Shown here piece by piece: positions 50,805 to 59,963 of a DNA stretch of 64,000 bases. The first letter of the stretch is position 1. Every line of letters begins with the position of its first letter. A program made the translations under genes and the position numbers. This DNA is from Streptomyces sp. Tu6071 (GTDB taxonomy: Bacteria > Actinomycetota > Actinomycetes > Streptomycetales > Streptomycetaceae), in assembly GCF_000213055.1 (NCBI RefSeq), contig NZ_CM001165.1, forward strand, positions 6,441,445 through 6,505,444. Direction: 5' to 3'. The notes beneath the pieces are model-generated. The model was not told the DNA's origin. It saw only the letters and a list, made by a program, of their open reading frames with translations, and ran no database searches.

Positions 50805-50849
50805 ATACGTCATACTTATTCAAGAGGGTGTGACGTAAAAGTCTTACGT
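50805..50849. promoter_or_regulatory. Candidate GntR operator region
   Basis: Palindrome ACGTAAAAGTCTTACGT (50833-50849, 6-bp perfect arms) and an upstream related element ATACGTCATAC (50805-50815) lie in the AT-rich 140-bp divergent region between gntK and the regulator. Confidence 0.6.
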
Positions 50850-50884
50850 ATTGCGGAGTGCGCAACGCACCGTACCCTGAGCGC

Positions 50885-51586
50885 ATGACATCGCAGGACG
50901 GGGGCCTCCACGGCCGCGTACTCGACCACCTGGGCAAAGCCATCACGGGGGGCGAGTACCCGCCGGGCAGCGTGCTGCGCGGCGACGCCCTCGCCGAGCG
51001 CTTCGAGGTCTCGCGCTCGGTGATCCGCGAGGCGATCCGGGTCCTGGAGGCGATGCGTCTCGTCAGCTCACGCCGCCGCGTCGGCGTCACGGTCCGCCCC
51101 ATCGAGGAGTGGAACGTCTACGACCCGAGCGTCATCGCCTGGCGCCTCGCGGGCGCCGACCGGCCCCGCCAGCTCCGCTCCCTGACGGTCCTGCGCTCCG
51201 CCGTCGAACCGATCGCGGCCGGGCTGGCGGCCCGCAACTGCACCCCCGAGGAGTGCGCCGCGCTCACCGAGGCGGCCCTCGGCATGGTCGCCACCTCGCA
51301 CGGACGGCGCCTGGAGGCGTACCTCGTGCACGACGTCGAGTTCCACCGCATCGTGCTGACCGCCTCGCGCAACGAGATGTTCGCGCGCCTCGGCGACGTC
51401 GTCGCCGCGATCCTCACCGGCCGCACCCGCCACCAGGTCATGTTCGAGGACCCCGACCCGGCCGCCGTGACCCTGCACGTGCAGGTCGCCGAGGCGGTAC
51501 GGGCGAGGGACGCGGCCCGCGCGGAGGCGCTGACGCGCGAGATCACGGTGGGCGCGCTCCACGAACTGGACGTGCTGGCCCCCTGA
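50885..51586 (+). CDS. gntR: GntR/FadR family regulator of gluconate genes
   Basis: A 233-residue regulator with a GntR winged HTH (VLDHLGKAITGGEYPPGSVL, then AERFEVSRSVIREAIRVLEA; about 12-60) and an FCD ligand domain. VLRSAVEPIAAGLAARNC, HDVEFHRIVLTASRNEMF and a late HVQVAEAVRARDAARAEAL carry the metal-binding Asp/His residues. ATG at 50885. Divergent from gntK-gntP, so it most likely represses them and is released by gluconate or 6-phosphogluconate. Confidence 0.92.
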   Translation: MTSQDGGLHGRVLDHLGKAITGGEYPPGSVLRGDALAERFEVSRSVIREAIRVLEAMRLVSSRRRVGVTVRPIEEWNVYDPSVIAWRLAGADRPRQLRSLTVLRSAVEPIAAGLAARNCTPEECAALTEAALGMVATSHGRRLEAYLVHDVEFHRIVLTASRNEMFARLGDVVAAILTGRTRHQVMFEDPDPAAVTLHVQVAEAVRARDAARAEALTREITVGALHELDVLAP

Positions 51587-51611
51587 GCGTCACCCCGCCC
51601 CGGGCGCGCGC

Positions 51612-52040
51612 TCAGTCCAGGAAGTCCCCGTCCACGTACACCCACTCCCCGCCCACGCGCGTGAAGCGGCTCCGCTCGTGGAGCGCGCCGGGGGTGCCGC
51701 CCTCGCGGTAGCGGGCGCGGAAGGTGACGGTGCCGTCCTGGTGGAAGGCGGAGCCCCGTTCGCTCGCCTCGATCTCCAGGCCCTCCCAGCGCGTCCCGCC
51801 GCCGAGCCCGATCACGGGCGGGCACGTGTCCGGGTGCCAACTGCGCCGCAGATACGCCTCGTCGCCCACGACGAAGGCGCTGTACCTGGCCCGCATGAGG
51901 TCCTCGGCCCGCGCGGCGACCCCGCCCGCGTGCAGCTTCCCGCAGTGCTCCGGGTACGGGGCGGGGCTGCCGCAGGGACAGGCGGCGGGGGCGGTACGGG
52001 ACGCCGCGGGGGCGCTGCGGGGTGCTCGACGACGGGCCAT
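51612..52040 (-). CDS. YchJ family protein (UPF0225)
   Basis: A 142-residue YchJ-like protein. An N-terminal SEC-C-type zinc motif, CPCGSPAPYPEHCGKLHAGG (about 21-40), is followed by EDLMRARYSAFVVGDEAYLR and the NTF2-like core ending VYVDGDFLD. The SEC-C motif binds zinc; the function is not established. ATG at 52040 (MARRRAP). Confidence 0.9.
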   Translation of the reverse strand: MARRRAPRSAPAASRTAPAACPCGSPAPYPEHCGKLHAGGVAARAEDLMRARYSAFVVGDEAYLRRSWHPDTCPPVIGLGGGTRWEGLEIEASERGSAFHQDGTVTFRARYREGGTPGALHERSRFTRVGGEWVYVDGDFLD

Positions 52041-52083
52041 GCCGCCCATTGTGCCGGGTGCGCGCCGGACGCCCGCCGCGTGG

Positions 52084-52830
52084 CTAGGCGGGCCAGGAGT
52101 CGCGCAGCCACTGGTCGAACGTGGTCGGCCCGATCGTCGCGCCGCGCGGCGCGGTCAGCTCCCGGCCGGGGACGGCCGCGAAGAGCCCGGCGTCCTCGTC
52201 GGTCACGACGGCCCGCCCGTCGGGGTGCAGGGCGAGTACGTGCCGGGCGAGGTCGTCGAGGGCGAAGGACTCGGGCCCCGCGAGAGCGGCGCGGGCCCGT
52301 GTCGGCGGCCCGAGCACGACCTCCACGAGCAGGTTCACGACGTCCGTCACGGCGACGGGCTGGAGCGGAGTGGGCGGCAGCCGTACGACGCCGCGTTCCG
52401 TCGTCCAGTCCATGACCTCGGGGATGAACTCGTGGAACTGCGTGGCCCGCAGCACCGACCACGGGACGCCGGAGTCGGCGAGCGCCTGCTCCTGGTACGC
52501 CTTCGCGGCGTAGTAGGGGACCTGGGGCACCTCGTCGCAGCCCACGATGGAGAGCACGACGAAGTGCCCGACGCCCGCGGCGCGACCGGCCTCGACCATG
52601 TGGCGCATGGCCTGCTCCTGGAAGTCGCGGGCGCTCTCGTCGTACGCGGGCGGTGTCGACACGTCGACGCACGCCTCGCAGCCCTCAAGCCCCTCGCGCA
52701 GCCCTTCGCCGGTCATGACATCGACCCCTGTGGACCGCACGAGGGCGACGCCCTGGTGCCCGGCCGCCTGGAGATGCGCGATGAGCCGCGAGCCGATGCG
52801 GCCCGTGCCGCCGATGACACCGACCTTCAT
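52084..52830 (-). CDS. NmrA-like NAD(P)-binding protein (atypical SDR)
   Basis: A 248-residue atypical SDR. VGVIGGTGRIGSRLIAHL at residues 3-20 is the cofactor motif. VVLSIVGCDEVPQVPYYAAK replaces the classical catalytic region (YYxxK kept), and WSVLRATQFHEFIPE follows. Related proteins act as NADP sensors or isomerase-like reductases. ATG after GGAGGGAG. It lies upstream of YchJ on the same strand with a 43-bp gap. Confidence 0.88.
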   Translation of the reverse strand: MKVGVIGGTGRIGSRLIAHLQAAGHQGVALVRSTGVDVMTGEGLREGLEGCEACVDVSTPPAYDESARDFQEQAMRHMVEAGRAAGVGHFVVLSIVGCDEVPQVPYYAAKAYQEQALADSGVPWSVLRATQFHEFIPEVMDWTTERGVVRLPPTPLQPVAVTDVVNLLVEVVLGPPTRARAALAGPESFALDDLARHVLALHPDGRAVVTDEDAGLFAAVPGRELTAPRGATIGPTTFDQWLRDSWPA

Positions 52831-52933
52831 AACGGCTCCCTCCGCGGGGTGACGTGCTCTTCCACGCTAAATCCCCCGTGACGGCTCCGCCTCCCGGGGC
52901 GGAGCCGTCACGACACGCCGCCGCGCGGCGGGA

Positions 52934-53557
52934 TCACTCGCCCCGGTCCGCCGACGTCACGTTCCAGGCCGAGATCACGGGCCTCCCGTGCTCCGTCCCC
53001 AGCCGGCTCAGCGAGCCCACGTCCAGCCGGAAGAGCGCCCCGGCCGACACGTCCAGGCCGAGCCTTCGGGCGGTGAGCGCCCGCAGGAAATGCGCGTGCG
53101 CGACCAGCACCACATCGCCGCCCTCGCCGTCCAGGTCCGCGTCGCGCAGCGCCTTGTCGACCCGCGCGAGGACGCGGTCGGCCCGCTCGCTGACCTGCTT
53201 CGGCGTCTCGCCCGGGTGCTCGGCGGGCCCCTCGTCGACCCCGTCGCGCCACAGGTCCCAGTCGGGCCGCTCCTGGTGGATGCGCGCCGTCGTCACGCCC
53301 TCGTACGCCCCGTAGTCCCACTCGTGCAGCTCCGGGTCCGTGAACGTGTCGCCCAGCCCTGCGAGCCGCGCCGTCCGCACGGCCCGCAGCATCGGGCTCG
53401 TGACGGTGAGCGCGATCCTGCGCCGGGCGAGCAGCGGCGCGAGGGACCTCGCCTGCTCCTCGCCGCGCGCCGTGAGCGGCAGCTCCGTGTAACTCGTGTG
53501 CTTGCCGGTCAGGCTCCACGCGGTCTCGCCGTGCCTGACCAGGATCACTTCACCCAT
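52934..53557 (-). CDS. Histidine phosphatase family protein
   Basis: A 207-residue phosphoglycerate-mutase-like phosphatase. The RHG motif is EVILVRHGETAWSLTG (nucleophile His near residue 9). Arg, second His and Glu of the site appear in SPMLRAVRTARLAG, LHEWDYGAYEG and VVLVAHAHFLRAL. ATG at 53557 after AAGGAGTGACCCC. Substrate unknown; likely a phosphorylated metabolite. Confidence 0.92.
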   Translation of the reverse strand: MGEVILVRHGETAWSLTGKHTSYTELPLTARGEEQARSLAPLLARRRIALTVTSPMLRAVRTARLAGLGDTFTDPELHEWDYGAYEGVTTARIHQERPDWDLWRDGVDEGPAEHPGETPKQVSERADRVLARVDKALRDADLDGEGGDVVLVAHAHFLRALTARRLGLDVSAGALFRLDVGSLSRLGTEHGRPVISAWNVTSADRGE

Positions 53558-53636
53558 GGGGTCACTCCTTGCTCGTACCCTGCAACCCTGCCACCACGTG
53601 CCCCATTCCATCCGGCGTCCCTCGCCCGCACAGCGC

Positions 53637-54509
53637 ATGATGGTCCGTGTGATCAGCGTCCTGTTCGCCGTGCTGACGGCCATCAGCAACGGCACCGCCT
53701 CCGTGCTCCAGCGGCGAGCCGCCGCGACCGTCCCCGACAGCGACGTGCTGCACGTGTCGCTGATCGGGAAACTTTTGCGGCAGCGCGTGTGGCTCGCGGG
53801 GATCGGCATGGTGCTCGTGGCGGCGGCGTGCCAGGCGGTCGCGCTCGCGACGGGGCCGATCGCGGTCGTGCAGCCGATCTTCGTGATCGAGCTGCCCGCG
53901 ACGCTGCTCCTCGCCGGGCACCTCTTCCAGGTCAGGCTCGGCGCGCGCATCTGGACCGGGGTCGTCGCGGTGACGCTCGGCCTGGCGCTCGGCATGGCGA
54001 GCGCGGCCCCGGGCGGTGGCACGGAGCGGGCGCACGGCCTGACCTGGCTGCCGGTCCTCGTCGTGACCGGCCTGTTCGAGGCGCTCGTCCTCGGCCTCGC
54101 GCTCAGCACGCGGGGCAACCCGCGCGCCGCCCTCCTCGGACTCGCCGCCGCGTGCGGCTACGCGCTCACGGCGGCCCTCATGAAGGACGCGCTGGCCCAC
54201 CTGGAGAACGGCGGGGGACTCGCGGCGCTCTTCTCCAGCTGGCAGCTGTACGGGACGGCCGTCGCGGGCGTCGGCGCCCTCTTCCTCCTCCAGAACGCCC
54301 TCCAGGCGGGCTCCCTCGCCGCGTCCCAGCCCATGCTGACCCTGGGAGACGCCCTGATCAGCATCGTCTACGGCGTCGTCCTCTTCGGCGAACACCTCCG
54401 CACCGGCTGGTGGCTCGTCCCGGAACTGGCCGGAGCGGCGGTCATCGCGGCAGGAGTGGCCGAACTGGCCCGCTCGCCCCTGGCCCAAGGAACAGTCACC
54501 CGCGGATGA
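53637..54509 (+). CDS. DMT-type transporter, paralogue of the one at 45795
   Basis: A 290-residue membrane protein with about nine helices: VISVLFAVLTAISNGTASVL, then RVWLAGIGMVLVAAACQAVA, VVQPIFVIELPATLLLAGHL and IVYGVVLFGEHLRTGWWL. Similar in order of motifs to the transporter at 45795. ATG at 53637 or 53640; no strong ribosome site. Its stop lies inside the first unit of a 48-bp tandem duplication. Confidence 0.85.
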   Translation: MMVRVISVLFAVLTAISNGTASVLQRRAAATVPDSDVLHVSLIGKLLRQRVWLAGIGMVLVAAACQAVALATGPIAVVQPIFVIELPATLLLAGHLFQVRLGARIWTGVVAVTLGLALGMASAAPGGGTERAHGLTWLPVLVVTGLFEALVLGLALSTRGNPRAALLGLAAACGYALTAALMKDALAHLENGGGLAALFSSWQLYGTAVAGVGALFLLQNALQAGSLAASQPMLTLGDALISIVYGVVLFGEHLRTGWWLVPELAGAAVIAAGVAELARSPLAQGTVTRG

Positions 54510-54587
54510 GCCGCTCCACTTTCCCAGCTCCTCCGGCGGACAGTCACCCGCGGATGAGCCGCTCCACCTCCCCAGCCCCTCCGGCGT
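54492..54587. repeat. 48-bp tandem duplication at the end of a gene
   Basis: Two 48-bp units, 54492-54539 and 54540-54587, both beginning ACAGTCACCCGCGGATGAGC. The first contains the last codons and stop of the transporter gene; the second repeats them downstream. Only a few changes separate them. Confidence 0.85.
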
Positions 54588-54631
54588 TTGAGGAGCGGGG
54601 CCTGGGGCAGCGCCCCAGAACCCCCGGCGAA
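54573..54631. repeat. Dispersed intergenic repeat with terminator hairpin
   Basis: CAGCCCCTCCGGCGTTTGAG and following GAGCGGGG resemble the repeats at 39445-39575. It includes the hairpin CTGGGGC-AGC-GCCCCAG (54602-54618), which can terminate both the transporter and the convergent ligase gene. Confidence 0.6.
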
Positions 54632-54644
54632 CGGCACCCCTCGG

Positions 54645-56315
54645 CTACCGCCCCACCCGCTCCAGCACCCCCGCCTCCGCATCCGCGGCAACCCGCTCCC
54701 GCAACTGATAGTGGATCTTCTTCCCCGTCGACGTGACGGGCAGCGCGTCCACGAAGCGGTACGCCCTCGGCCGCTTGTAGGCCGCCAGCATCGCGTGCGC
54801 GCGACAGTGCTTCTCCAGGTCCGCCACCGTCACCTCCGGGTCCTTGCGGACGACGTACGCGGTGACGAGCTGCCCCCACTCCGGGTCCGGCGCCCCGACC
54901 ACCGCCGCGTCCGCGACGCCCGGGTGCTCGTTGAGCACCGCCTCGACCTGCACCGGGTGCACGTTCTCGCCGCCCGAGAGGATCATGTCGTCGCGGCGCC
55001 CCACGATCGTCACGTACTCGTCCTCGTCCCACGTCGCGAGGTCGCCGATGTACAGCCAGCCCTGCCGGAAGTTCTCGGCCTGCTCCTCGGGGCGCCCGAT
55101 GTAGCCGTAGCCGGACTTGGGCGAGCGCACGATGACCTCGCCGATCTCGCTGCCGTCCTTCGCCGCGAGGTCGTCGGGCTCGGCGCGCCGGTCCTCGTAG
55201 ACCTTCACGACGGCGACGTCGTCGTCCGTGCAGGCGCGGCCCGCGCTCCCGGCGTGGTCCGGCAGGTCGGCGGGGCGCAGGAAGGTGTTCCAGAACGCCT
55301 CGGTCGTCCCGTACCCGTTGAAGATCCGCGGCGTCAGGACCTCCTGGTACCGCAGGCACGCGACCCGGTCGAGCGGCGCGCCCATCGTCACGATGCCGCG
55401 CAGCGTGGACAGGTCGCGCGGGCGGCGCTCCTGCGCGTCCGCGAGCCGCTCCAGGTTCGTCGGCGCGCCGATGAGGAACGTGATGCCCCGCTTCTCGACG
55501 AGGTCGAGGACGACGTCCGCGTCGAAGTGCCGCAGCGGCACGACCTCGCCGCCCACGTAGAAGACAGGGTTGGGGCCGCCCGAGTAGAGCCCGCCGCGGT
55601 GGAACCACGGGGACATGTTGAGGGTGCGGTCCTCGGGCGAGAGCGGGAAGTGCATGATCACGTCGTGCGCGGAGAGCACCTCGACCGCGTTGTTGAGCGG
55701 CACGCCCTTCGGCAGGCCCGTCGTGCCCGAGGTGTACAGGCGCGTCGTCTCCGCGTAGATCCCGGCCTCCGGCGCGGGCGGCAGGACCTGTCCCGCGCCC
55801 CGCTCGGCGAGCTGCACGAAGGGCACCGAGCCGGGCAGCGGGTGGTCCCCGTCCTGCCCCGAGGGCACGTGCACGACGAGCTTCGGCGCGTGCCCGGCCC
55901 GCTCCAGGGCCTGCCCGGCGGACTCGGCGACGGAGGTGTCGTAGACGAAGACGGCCGGGCGCCCGGTGTCCAGGATGTGCGCCGTCTCCCCGGGGGCGAG
56001 CCGGAAGTTGACCGGCGAGCCCACCGCCCCCAGGCGCTGCGTGGCGAGCCAGAGCAGGGCGAACTCGGGCCCGTTGAAGAGCTGGTAGGCGACGAGGTCC
56101 CCGGGCCCGACCCCGTGGGCGGCGAGACCGGCGGCCAGCCGCTCGACCTCCTCGCCCAGTTCCGCGTACGTCCAGGCGCGCCCCGTGGCGGGGTCGGACA
56201 TCGCGGTGGAACGGGCGTAGCGGTGCGTGTTGCGCGCGAAACCGGCCCAGTAGGTGAAGCGCTGCTCGAAGACGTCCCGGAAACCGGCCGGGTCGTAGGC
56301 GGGGGTGGTGTTCAT
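54645..56315 (-). CDS. AMP-dependent acyl-CoA ligase (synthetase)
   Basis: A 556-residue ANL-family ligase forming an acyl-CoA through acyl-AMP. The P-loop is TRLYTSGTTGLPKGVPL (about residues 188-204), FNGYGTTEAFW is A5, WLYIGDLATWDEDEYV is A7, GRRDDMILSGGENVHPVQVE is A8, and the catalytic Lys is in STGKKIHYQLRE. It is the last gene of the minus-strand pathway cluster, 64 bp after the ketosynthase. It may activate an alicyclic or fatty acid used by the cluster. Only a distant GGAGA precedes the ATG. Confidence 0.92.
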   Translation of the reverse strand: MNTTPAYDPAGFRDVFEQRFTYWAGFARNTHRYARSTAMSDPATGRAWTYAELGEEVERLAAGLAAHGVGPGDLVAYQLFNGPEFALLWLATQRLGAVGSPVNFRLAPGETAHILDTGRPAVFVYDTSVAESAGQALERAGHAPKLVVHVPSGQDGDHPLPGSVPFVQLAERGAGQVLPPAPEAGIYAETTRLYTSGTTGLPKGVPLNNAVEVLSAHDVIMHFPLSPEDRTLNMSPWFHRGGLYSGGPNPVFYVGGEVVPLRHFDADVVLDLVEKRGITFLIGAPTNLERLADAQERRPRDLSTLRGIVTMGAPLDRVACLRYQEVLTPRIFNGYGTTEAFWNTFLRPADLPDHAGSAGRACTDDDVAVVKVYEDRRAEPDDLAAKDGSEIGEVIVRSPKSGYGYIGRPEEQAENFRQGWLYIGDLATWDEDEYVTIVGRRDDMILSGGENVHPVQVEAVLNEHPGVADAAVVGAPDPEWGQLVTAYVVRKDPEVTVADLEKHCRAHAMLAAYKRPRAYRFVDALPVTSTGKKIHYQLRERVAADAEAGVLERVGR

Positions 56316-56379
56316 ATTTTTGTCTCGCGTATCTCCGGAAAGGCCGTGTGCGGGGTGCGGACCGCGGGCACGGCGCTGC

Positions 56380-57624
56380 TCAGACTGCTCTCAGCACGGC
56401 GACGCAGTTCTGGCCGCCGAAGCCGAAGGCGTTGACGGCCGCGGCGCGGACGTCTGCCTTGCGGGCGGTGTGCGGGACGTAGTCCAGATCGCACTCCTCG
56501 CCCGGCTGGTCGAGATTGATCGTGGGCGGCACGACGCCGTCCCTGAGGGCGAGCGCGGCGACCATCGCCGAGAGCGCCCCGGCCGCGCCGATGAGGTGGC
56601 CCACCATCGACTTCGGGGAGCTGACGAGGAGGTCGTAGGCGCTGTTGCCGTACACCTCGCGGATCGCCTTGGACTCGGTGAGGTCGTTGATGCGGGTGCT
56701 CGTGCCGTGCGCGCAGATGTAGTCCACGTCGCTCGCCGCCGTCCCCGTGCGCTCCAGCGCCTGCCGCATCGCGGACACGGCCCCCGCCCCGGACGGGTCG
56801 GGCGCGCTCACGTGGAAGGCGTCCGAGGTGAGCGCCCCGCCCGCGACCTCCGCGTAGGCGCGCGCGCCGCGCGCGGCGGCGTGCTCGGCCGACTCCAGGA
56901 CGCACACGACGGCGCCCTCGCCGAAGACGAAACCGTCCCGGTCCGCGTCGAAGGGCCGCGAGGCCCGCTCGGGTTCGTCGTTGCGCTTCGAGAGCGCGCC
57001 CATGTTCGACAGGCCCTGGAACATGACCCGCGTGATCGCCGAGTCCGTCCCGCCCGCGAGCACCACGTCGGCCTCGCCCGACAGAATGAGCCGCCGCGCC
57101 TCCAGGAGCGCGTACACCCCGCTCGCGCAGGCGAGCGCGCTCGCCGTGACCGGGCCGCGCACCCCGAGGTCGATCGCGACCTCGCAGGCCGGCATGTTCG
57201 GGATCACGGACGAGACGAAGTACGGCGAGATGGTGCGCGGATCGGCGTGCATCTGGTCCACCGCGCGCTCGATGCCGTCCATCCCGGCGACCGCGTTGTT
57301 CAGCACGACGCCGACGCGGCCCGCGTCCACGCCCTCACCGCCCACCGTCAGCGAGGCGTCCGCGACGGCCTCGCGCGCGGCGGCGACCGCGAGCTGCGAG
57401 AAGCGCGCCGAGCGGCGCTCGCGCTTGCGGTCGAGGAGCGCGGAGGGGTCGAAGCCCTTCACCTCGCCCGCGATCGTCGTCGGCAGCCCGGTCGCGTCGA
57501 AAGCGGTGATGGGCGCGATGCCCGACTTCCCCGCGAGGAGCGCCTGCCACGTGCTCTCCCGGTCGTTGCCGACCGGGGTGAGGGCCCCGAAGCCCGTCAC
57601 CACGACTTGTCGATTGCTCTGCAC
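56380..57624 (-). CDS. FabF-type beta-ketoacyl-ACP synthase
   Basis: A 414-residue KAS II-like condensing enzyme. Catalytic residues are intact: Cys166 in ASALACASGVYAL, His306 in ICAHGTSTRIND, Lys338 and His343 in SPKSMVGHLIGAAGA. The frame GVVLNNAVAGMDGIE and GFVFGEGAVVCVLE are typical. GTG start with a strong AGGAGG five bases upstream. It stands alone: no ACP, KS-beta partner, malonyl transferase or ketoreductase is adjacent in the window. In the pathway context it may extend an unusual acyl starter; a housekeeping FabF would normally lie in a fab operon. Confidence 0.93.
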   Translation of the reverse strand: MQSNRQVVVTGFGALTPVGNDRESTWQALLAGKSGIAPITAFDATGLPTTIAGEVKGFDPSALLDRKRERRSARFSQLAVAAAREAVADASLTVGGEGVDAGRVGVVLNNAVAGMDGIERAVDQMHADPRTISPYFVSSVIPNMPACEVAIDLGVRGPVTASALACASGVYALLEARRLILSGEADVVLAGGTDSAITRVMFQGLSNMGALSKRNDEPERASRPFDADRDGFVFGEGAVVCVLESAEHAAARGARAYAEVAGGALTSDAFHVSAPDPSGAGAVSAMRQALERTGTAASDVDYICAHGTSTRINDLTESKAIREVYGNSAYDLLVSSPKSMVGHLIGAAGALSAMVAALALRDGVVPPTINLDQPGEECDLDYVPHTARKADVRAAAVNAFGFGGQNCVAVLRAV

Positions 57625-57695
57625 GTACTCCTCCTAGAAAACAGACCAGCGAAAAACCAACGCCCCGGCCCCGCACGCGCGACCGGTGGCTCCCC

Positions 57696-59759
57696 CTACC
57701 GCCCGTCGAGCAGCCGGTGCGCCGCGCGCAGCCCCTCGGCCGTCGCGCGCACCGCGTTGAGCGCGCCCGTGCCCGCGGCACCGCCCGCCACCTCGAAGGG
57801 CACCCCCGCGCGCCGCAGCGTCACCGCCACGTCCCGCTCGGGCTCCTGTCCCGTGGCGAGCACGACGTGGTCGGCGGCGATCAGCTCCCTGCCGCCTTCC
57901 GCGTCCCGCACCACCACGCCGTCCCGGGTGATCTCCTCGACCCCCGTCCCCGTCAGGAGCCGCACCCCGGCCGCGCGCAGCTCGTCGAGCACGACCCACC
58001 GCGTCGAGGGGCCGATGCCCGCGCCCATCCGCCGCCCGCGCCGCACGACGGTGACGCGCCGGGGCGCGGCGGAGGCGGTACGGGGCGCGAGCCGCGCCAC
58101 CGATCCGCCCGCCGTCAGGGCGTGCCGCGCCAGGAACGCCTCCGGCGTCCGCTTGAGCTGCGGGTCCGCCGTCAGCAGGTGCGCGAGATCCACGCCGACC
58201 CCGCCCCCGCCGATGATCGCCACCCGCGGCCCGAGGGCCTCCGGGTCGGCGAACGCCCGCTGGTAGTCGAGGACGTGCGGCAGCGCGAGCCCCGGCAGGT
58301 CGGGGCGGTGCGCGAGGACCCCGGTCGCGAGGACGACCCCGTCGAACCCGCGCAGGTGCGCGAGATCGCGGTGCCCCACGCGGTGCCCGAGCCGCAGCCG
58401 CACCCCCAGCCCGGCCAGTTCGCGCACGTGGTGCCGGACCGTCTCGCCGAAGTCCTCCTTGCCCGGGACGCGTGCCGCCCAGCGGAACTGCCCGCCCGGC
58501 TCGCTCTCCGCCTCCAGGAGCTCGACCTCCTGCCCGAGCCGCGCGAGTGTCCGCGCCGCCTCAAGCCCCGCCGGGCCGGCGCCGATCACCGCGTACCGGC
58601 CGCGCCGCTCCCGCACCGTCAGCGGGAACTCGGCCTCGTACCCGGAGCGCGGGTTGACCAGGCACGACACGCGCTCGGTGCCGAAGGACCTGTCGATGCA
58701 CGCCTCGTTGCACGCGAGGCACACGTCGACCGTGTCCGGGCGCCCCGCGCGGGACTTCGCGACGATCCCCGGATCGGCGAGGAAGGGCCGCGCGAGCGCG
58801 ACGAAGTCCACGTCCCCCGCCGCCAGCACCTCGTCGACCTGCGCGAGCCGCGAGTAGCGGTTCGACGCGATGACGGGCAGCGCGCCGTGCCCACCCGCGC
58901 GCAGCGCCTGCTTGACGTCCTTCGCGTACGTCGCCCACGTCCCCGCCGGGACCTGCGCCTGCACCGTCGGCACGGGCGACTCGTGCCACCCGATCCCGAC
59001 CGCGAGCGCGTCCACGCCCGCCGCCGCGAGCGCCACGGCGAGCGCGCCGACATCCTCGCGCGGCGTGCCGCCCTCGACGAGATCCGCGCCCGACATGCGG
59101 AACAGGACGGGGAAGTCCGCGCCGACCGCCTCGCGCACCGCCGCCGCGACCGCGACGGGGAACCGGCGCCTGCGCTCCGCGTCCCCGCCCCACTCGTCGT
59201 CGCGCGTGTTGGTGAGCGGCGCCGTGAACTGGTTGACGAGGTACCCCTCGGAGCCCATGACCTCGACGGCGTCGAAGCCGAGTGCGACGGCGCGCCGCGC
59301 GGCCCGCGCGAAGTCCTCGACGGTCGCGCGGATTCGCGCGTCGCTCAGCTCGCGCGGCGTCGTGCGCGTGAAGCGGCTCGGGACGGGCGAGGGCGCCCAG
59401 CCGGGGCCGCCGTCCGTGCCGGGGGCGCCGGGCAGCGCGTACCGCCCGGCGTGGAAGAGCTGGAGCGCGAGGAGCCCGCCCGCCTCGTGCACCGCCGCCG
59501 CGGTACGGCGCAGCGCCTCCTCGTGCGCGGGCTCCCCGGCGATCCCGTACCCGGGGCCGCCCGCGCCCTCGGGGTTCACCGCGGTGCCCCCCGTGACGAG
59601 CAGCCCCGCGCCGCCGCGCGCACGTTCCGCGTAGAACGCGGCGAGCGCGGCACCCCCGTCGTCGAGCGCCTCCAGGTTCAGGTGCATCGCGCCCATGACG
59701 ACCCGGTGCGGCAGGCGCAGGCGGCCGAGCGTGCCGGGGCGGAAGACGTGGTCGAACAA
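57696..59759 (-). CDS. FadH-type 2,4-dienoyl-CoA reductase (NADH:flavin oxidoreductase)
   Basis: A 687-residue flavoprotein with an Old Yellow Enzyme barrel (1-340), an iron-sulfur site and a C-terminal FAD/NADPH module. GYLVNQF (Tyr173) and GIGWHE (His259) are the FadH active-site signatures. [4Fe-4S] ligands Cys347, 350, 354 and 366 follow CX2CX3CX11C. AVIGAGPAGLEAARTLARLG starts the dinucleotide domain. The start is TTG at 59759, rare but backed by GAGGAGAGGGATC. It should reduce conjugated dienoyl-CoA, here perhaps a cyclohexadienecarbonyl-CoA intermediate. Confidence 0.92.
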   Translation of the reverse strand: MFDHVFRPGTLGRLRLPHRVVMGAMHLNLEALDDGGAALAAFYAERARGGAGLLVTGGTAVNPEGAGGPGYGIAGEPAHEEALRRTAAAVHEAGGLLALQLFHAGRYALPGAPGTDGGPGWAPSPVPSRFTRTTPRELSDARIRATVEDFARAARRAVALGFDAVEVMGSEGYLVNQFTAPLTNTRDDEWGGDAERRRRFPVAVAAAVREAVGADFPVLFRMSGADLVEGGTPREDVGALAVALAAAGVDALAVGIGWHESPVPTVQAQVPAGTWATYAKDVKQALRAGGHGALPVIASNRYSRLAQVDEVLAAGDVDFVALARPFLADPGIVAKSRAGRPDTVDVCLACNEACIDRSFGTERVSCLVNPRSGYEAEFPLTVRERRGRYAVIGAGPAGLEAARTLARLGQEVELLEAESEPGGQFRWAARVPGKEDFGETVRHHVRELAGLGVRLRLGHRVGHRDLAHLRGFDGVVLATGVLAHRPDLPGLALPHVLDYQRAFADPEALGPRVAIIGGGGVGVDLAHLLTADPQLKRTPEAFLARHALTAGGSVARLAPRTASAAPRRVTVVRRGRRMGAGIGPSTRWVVLDELRAAGVRLLTGTGVEEITRDGVVVRDAEGGRELIAADHVVLATGQEPERDVAVTLRRAGVPFEVAGGAAGTGALNAVRATAEGLRAAHRLLDGR

Positions 59760-59963
59760 GATCCCTCTCCTCGCTTCCGGCCCCGGGGCACAGCTCCCCG
59801 GGGTCTGGGTGATGAATGCCCGGCGGGCGGGGCGACCGATCCCGAAAGGCCCGTCGCGAAGGGGCCTTCACGGACCTGGTCAGCGGGCCGGTTCCTCGCG
59901 GGCCGGTTCGCCGCGGACCTGGTCGCCGCGGGCAGGGACGCCCCGCCCGCCGGGCGCGCGACG

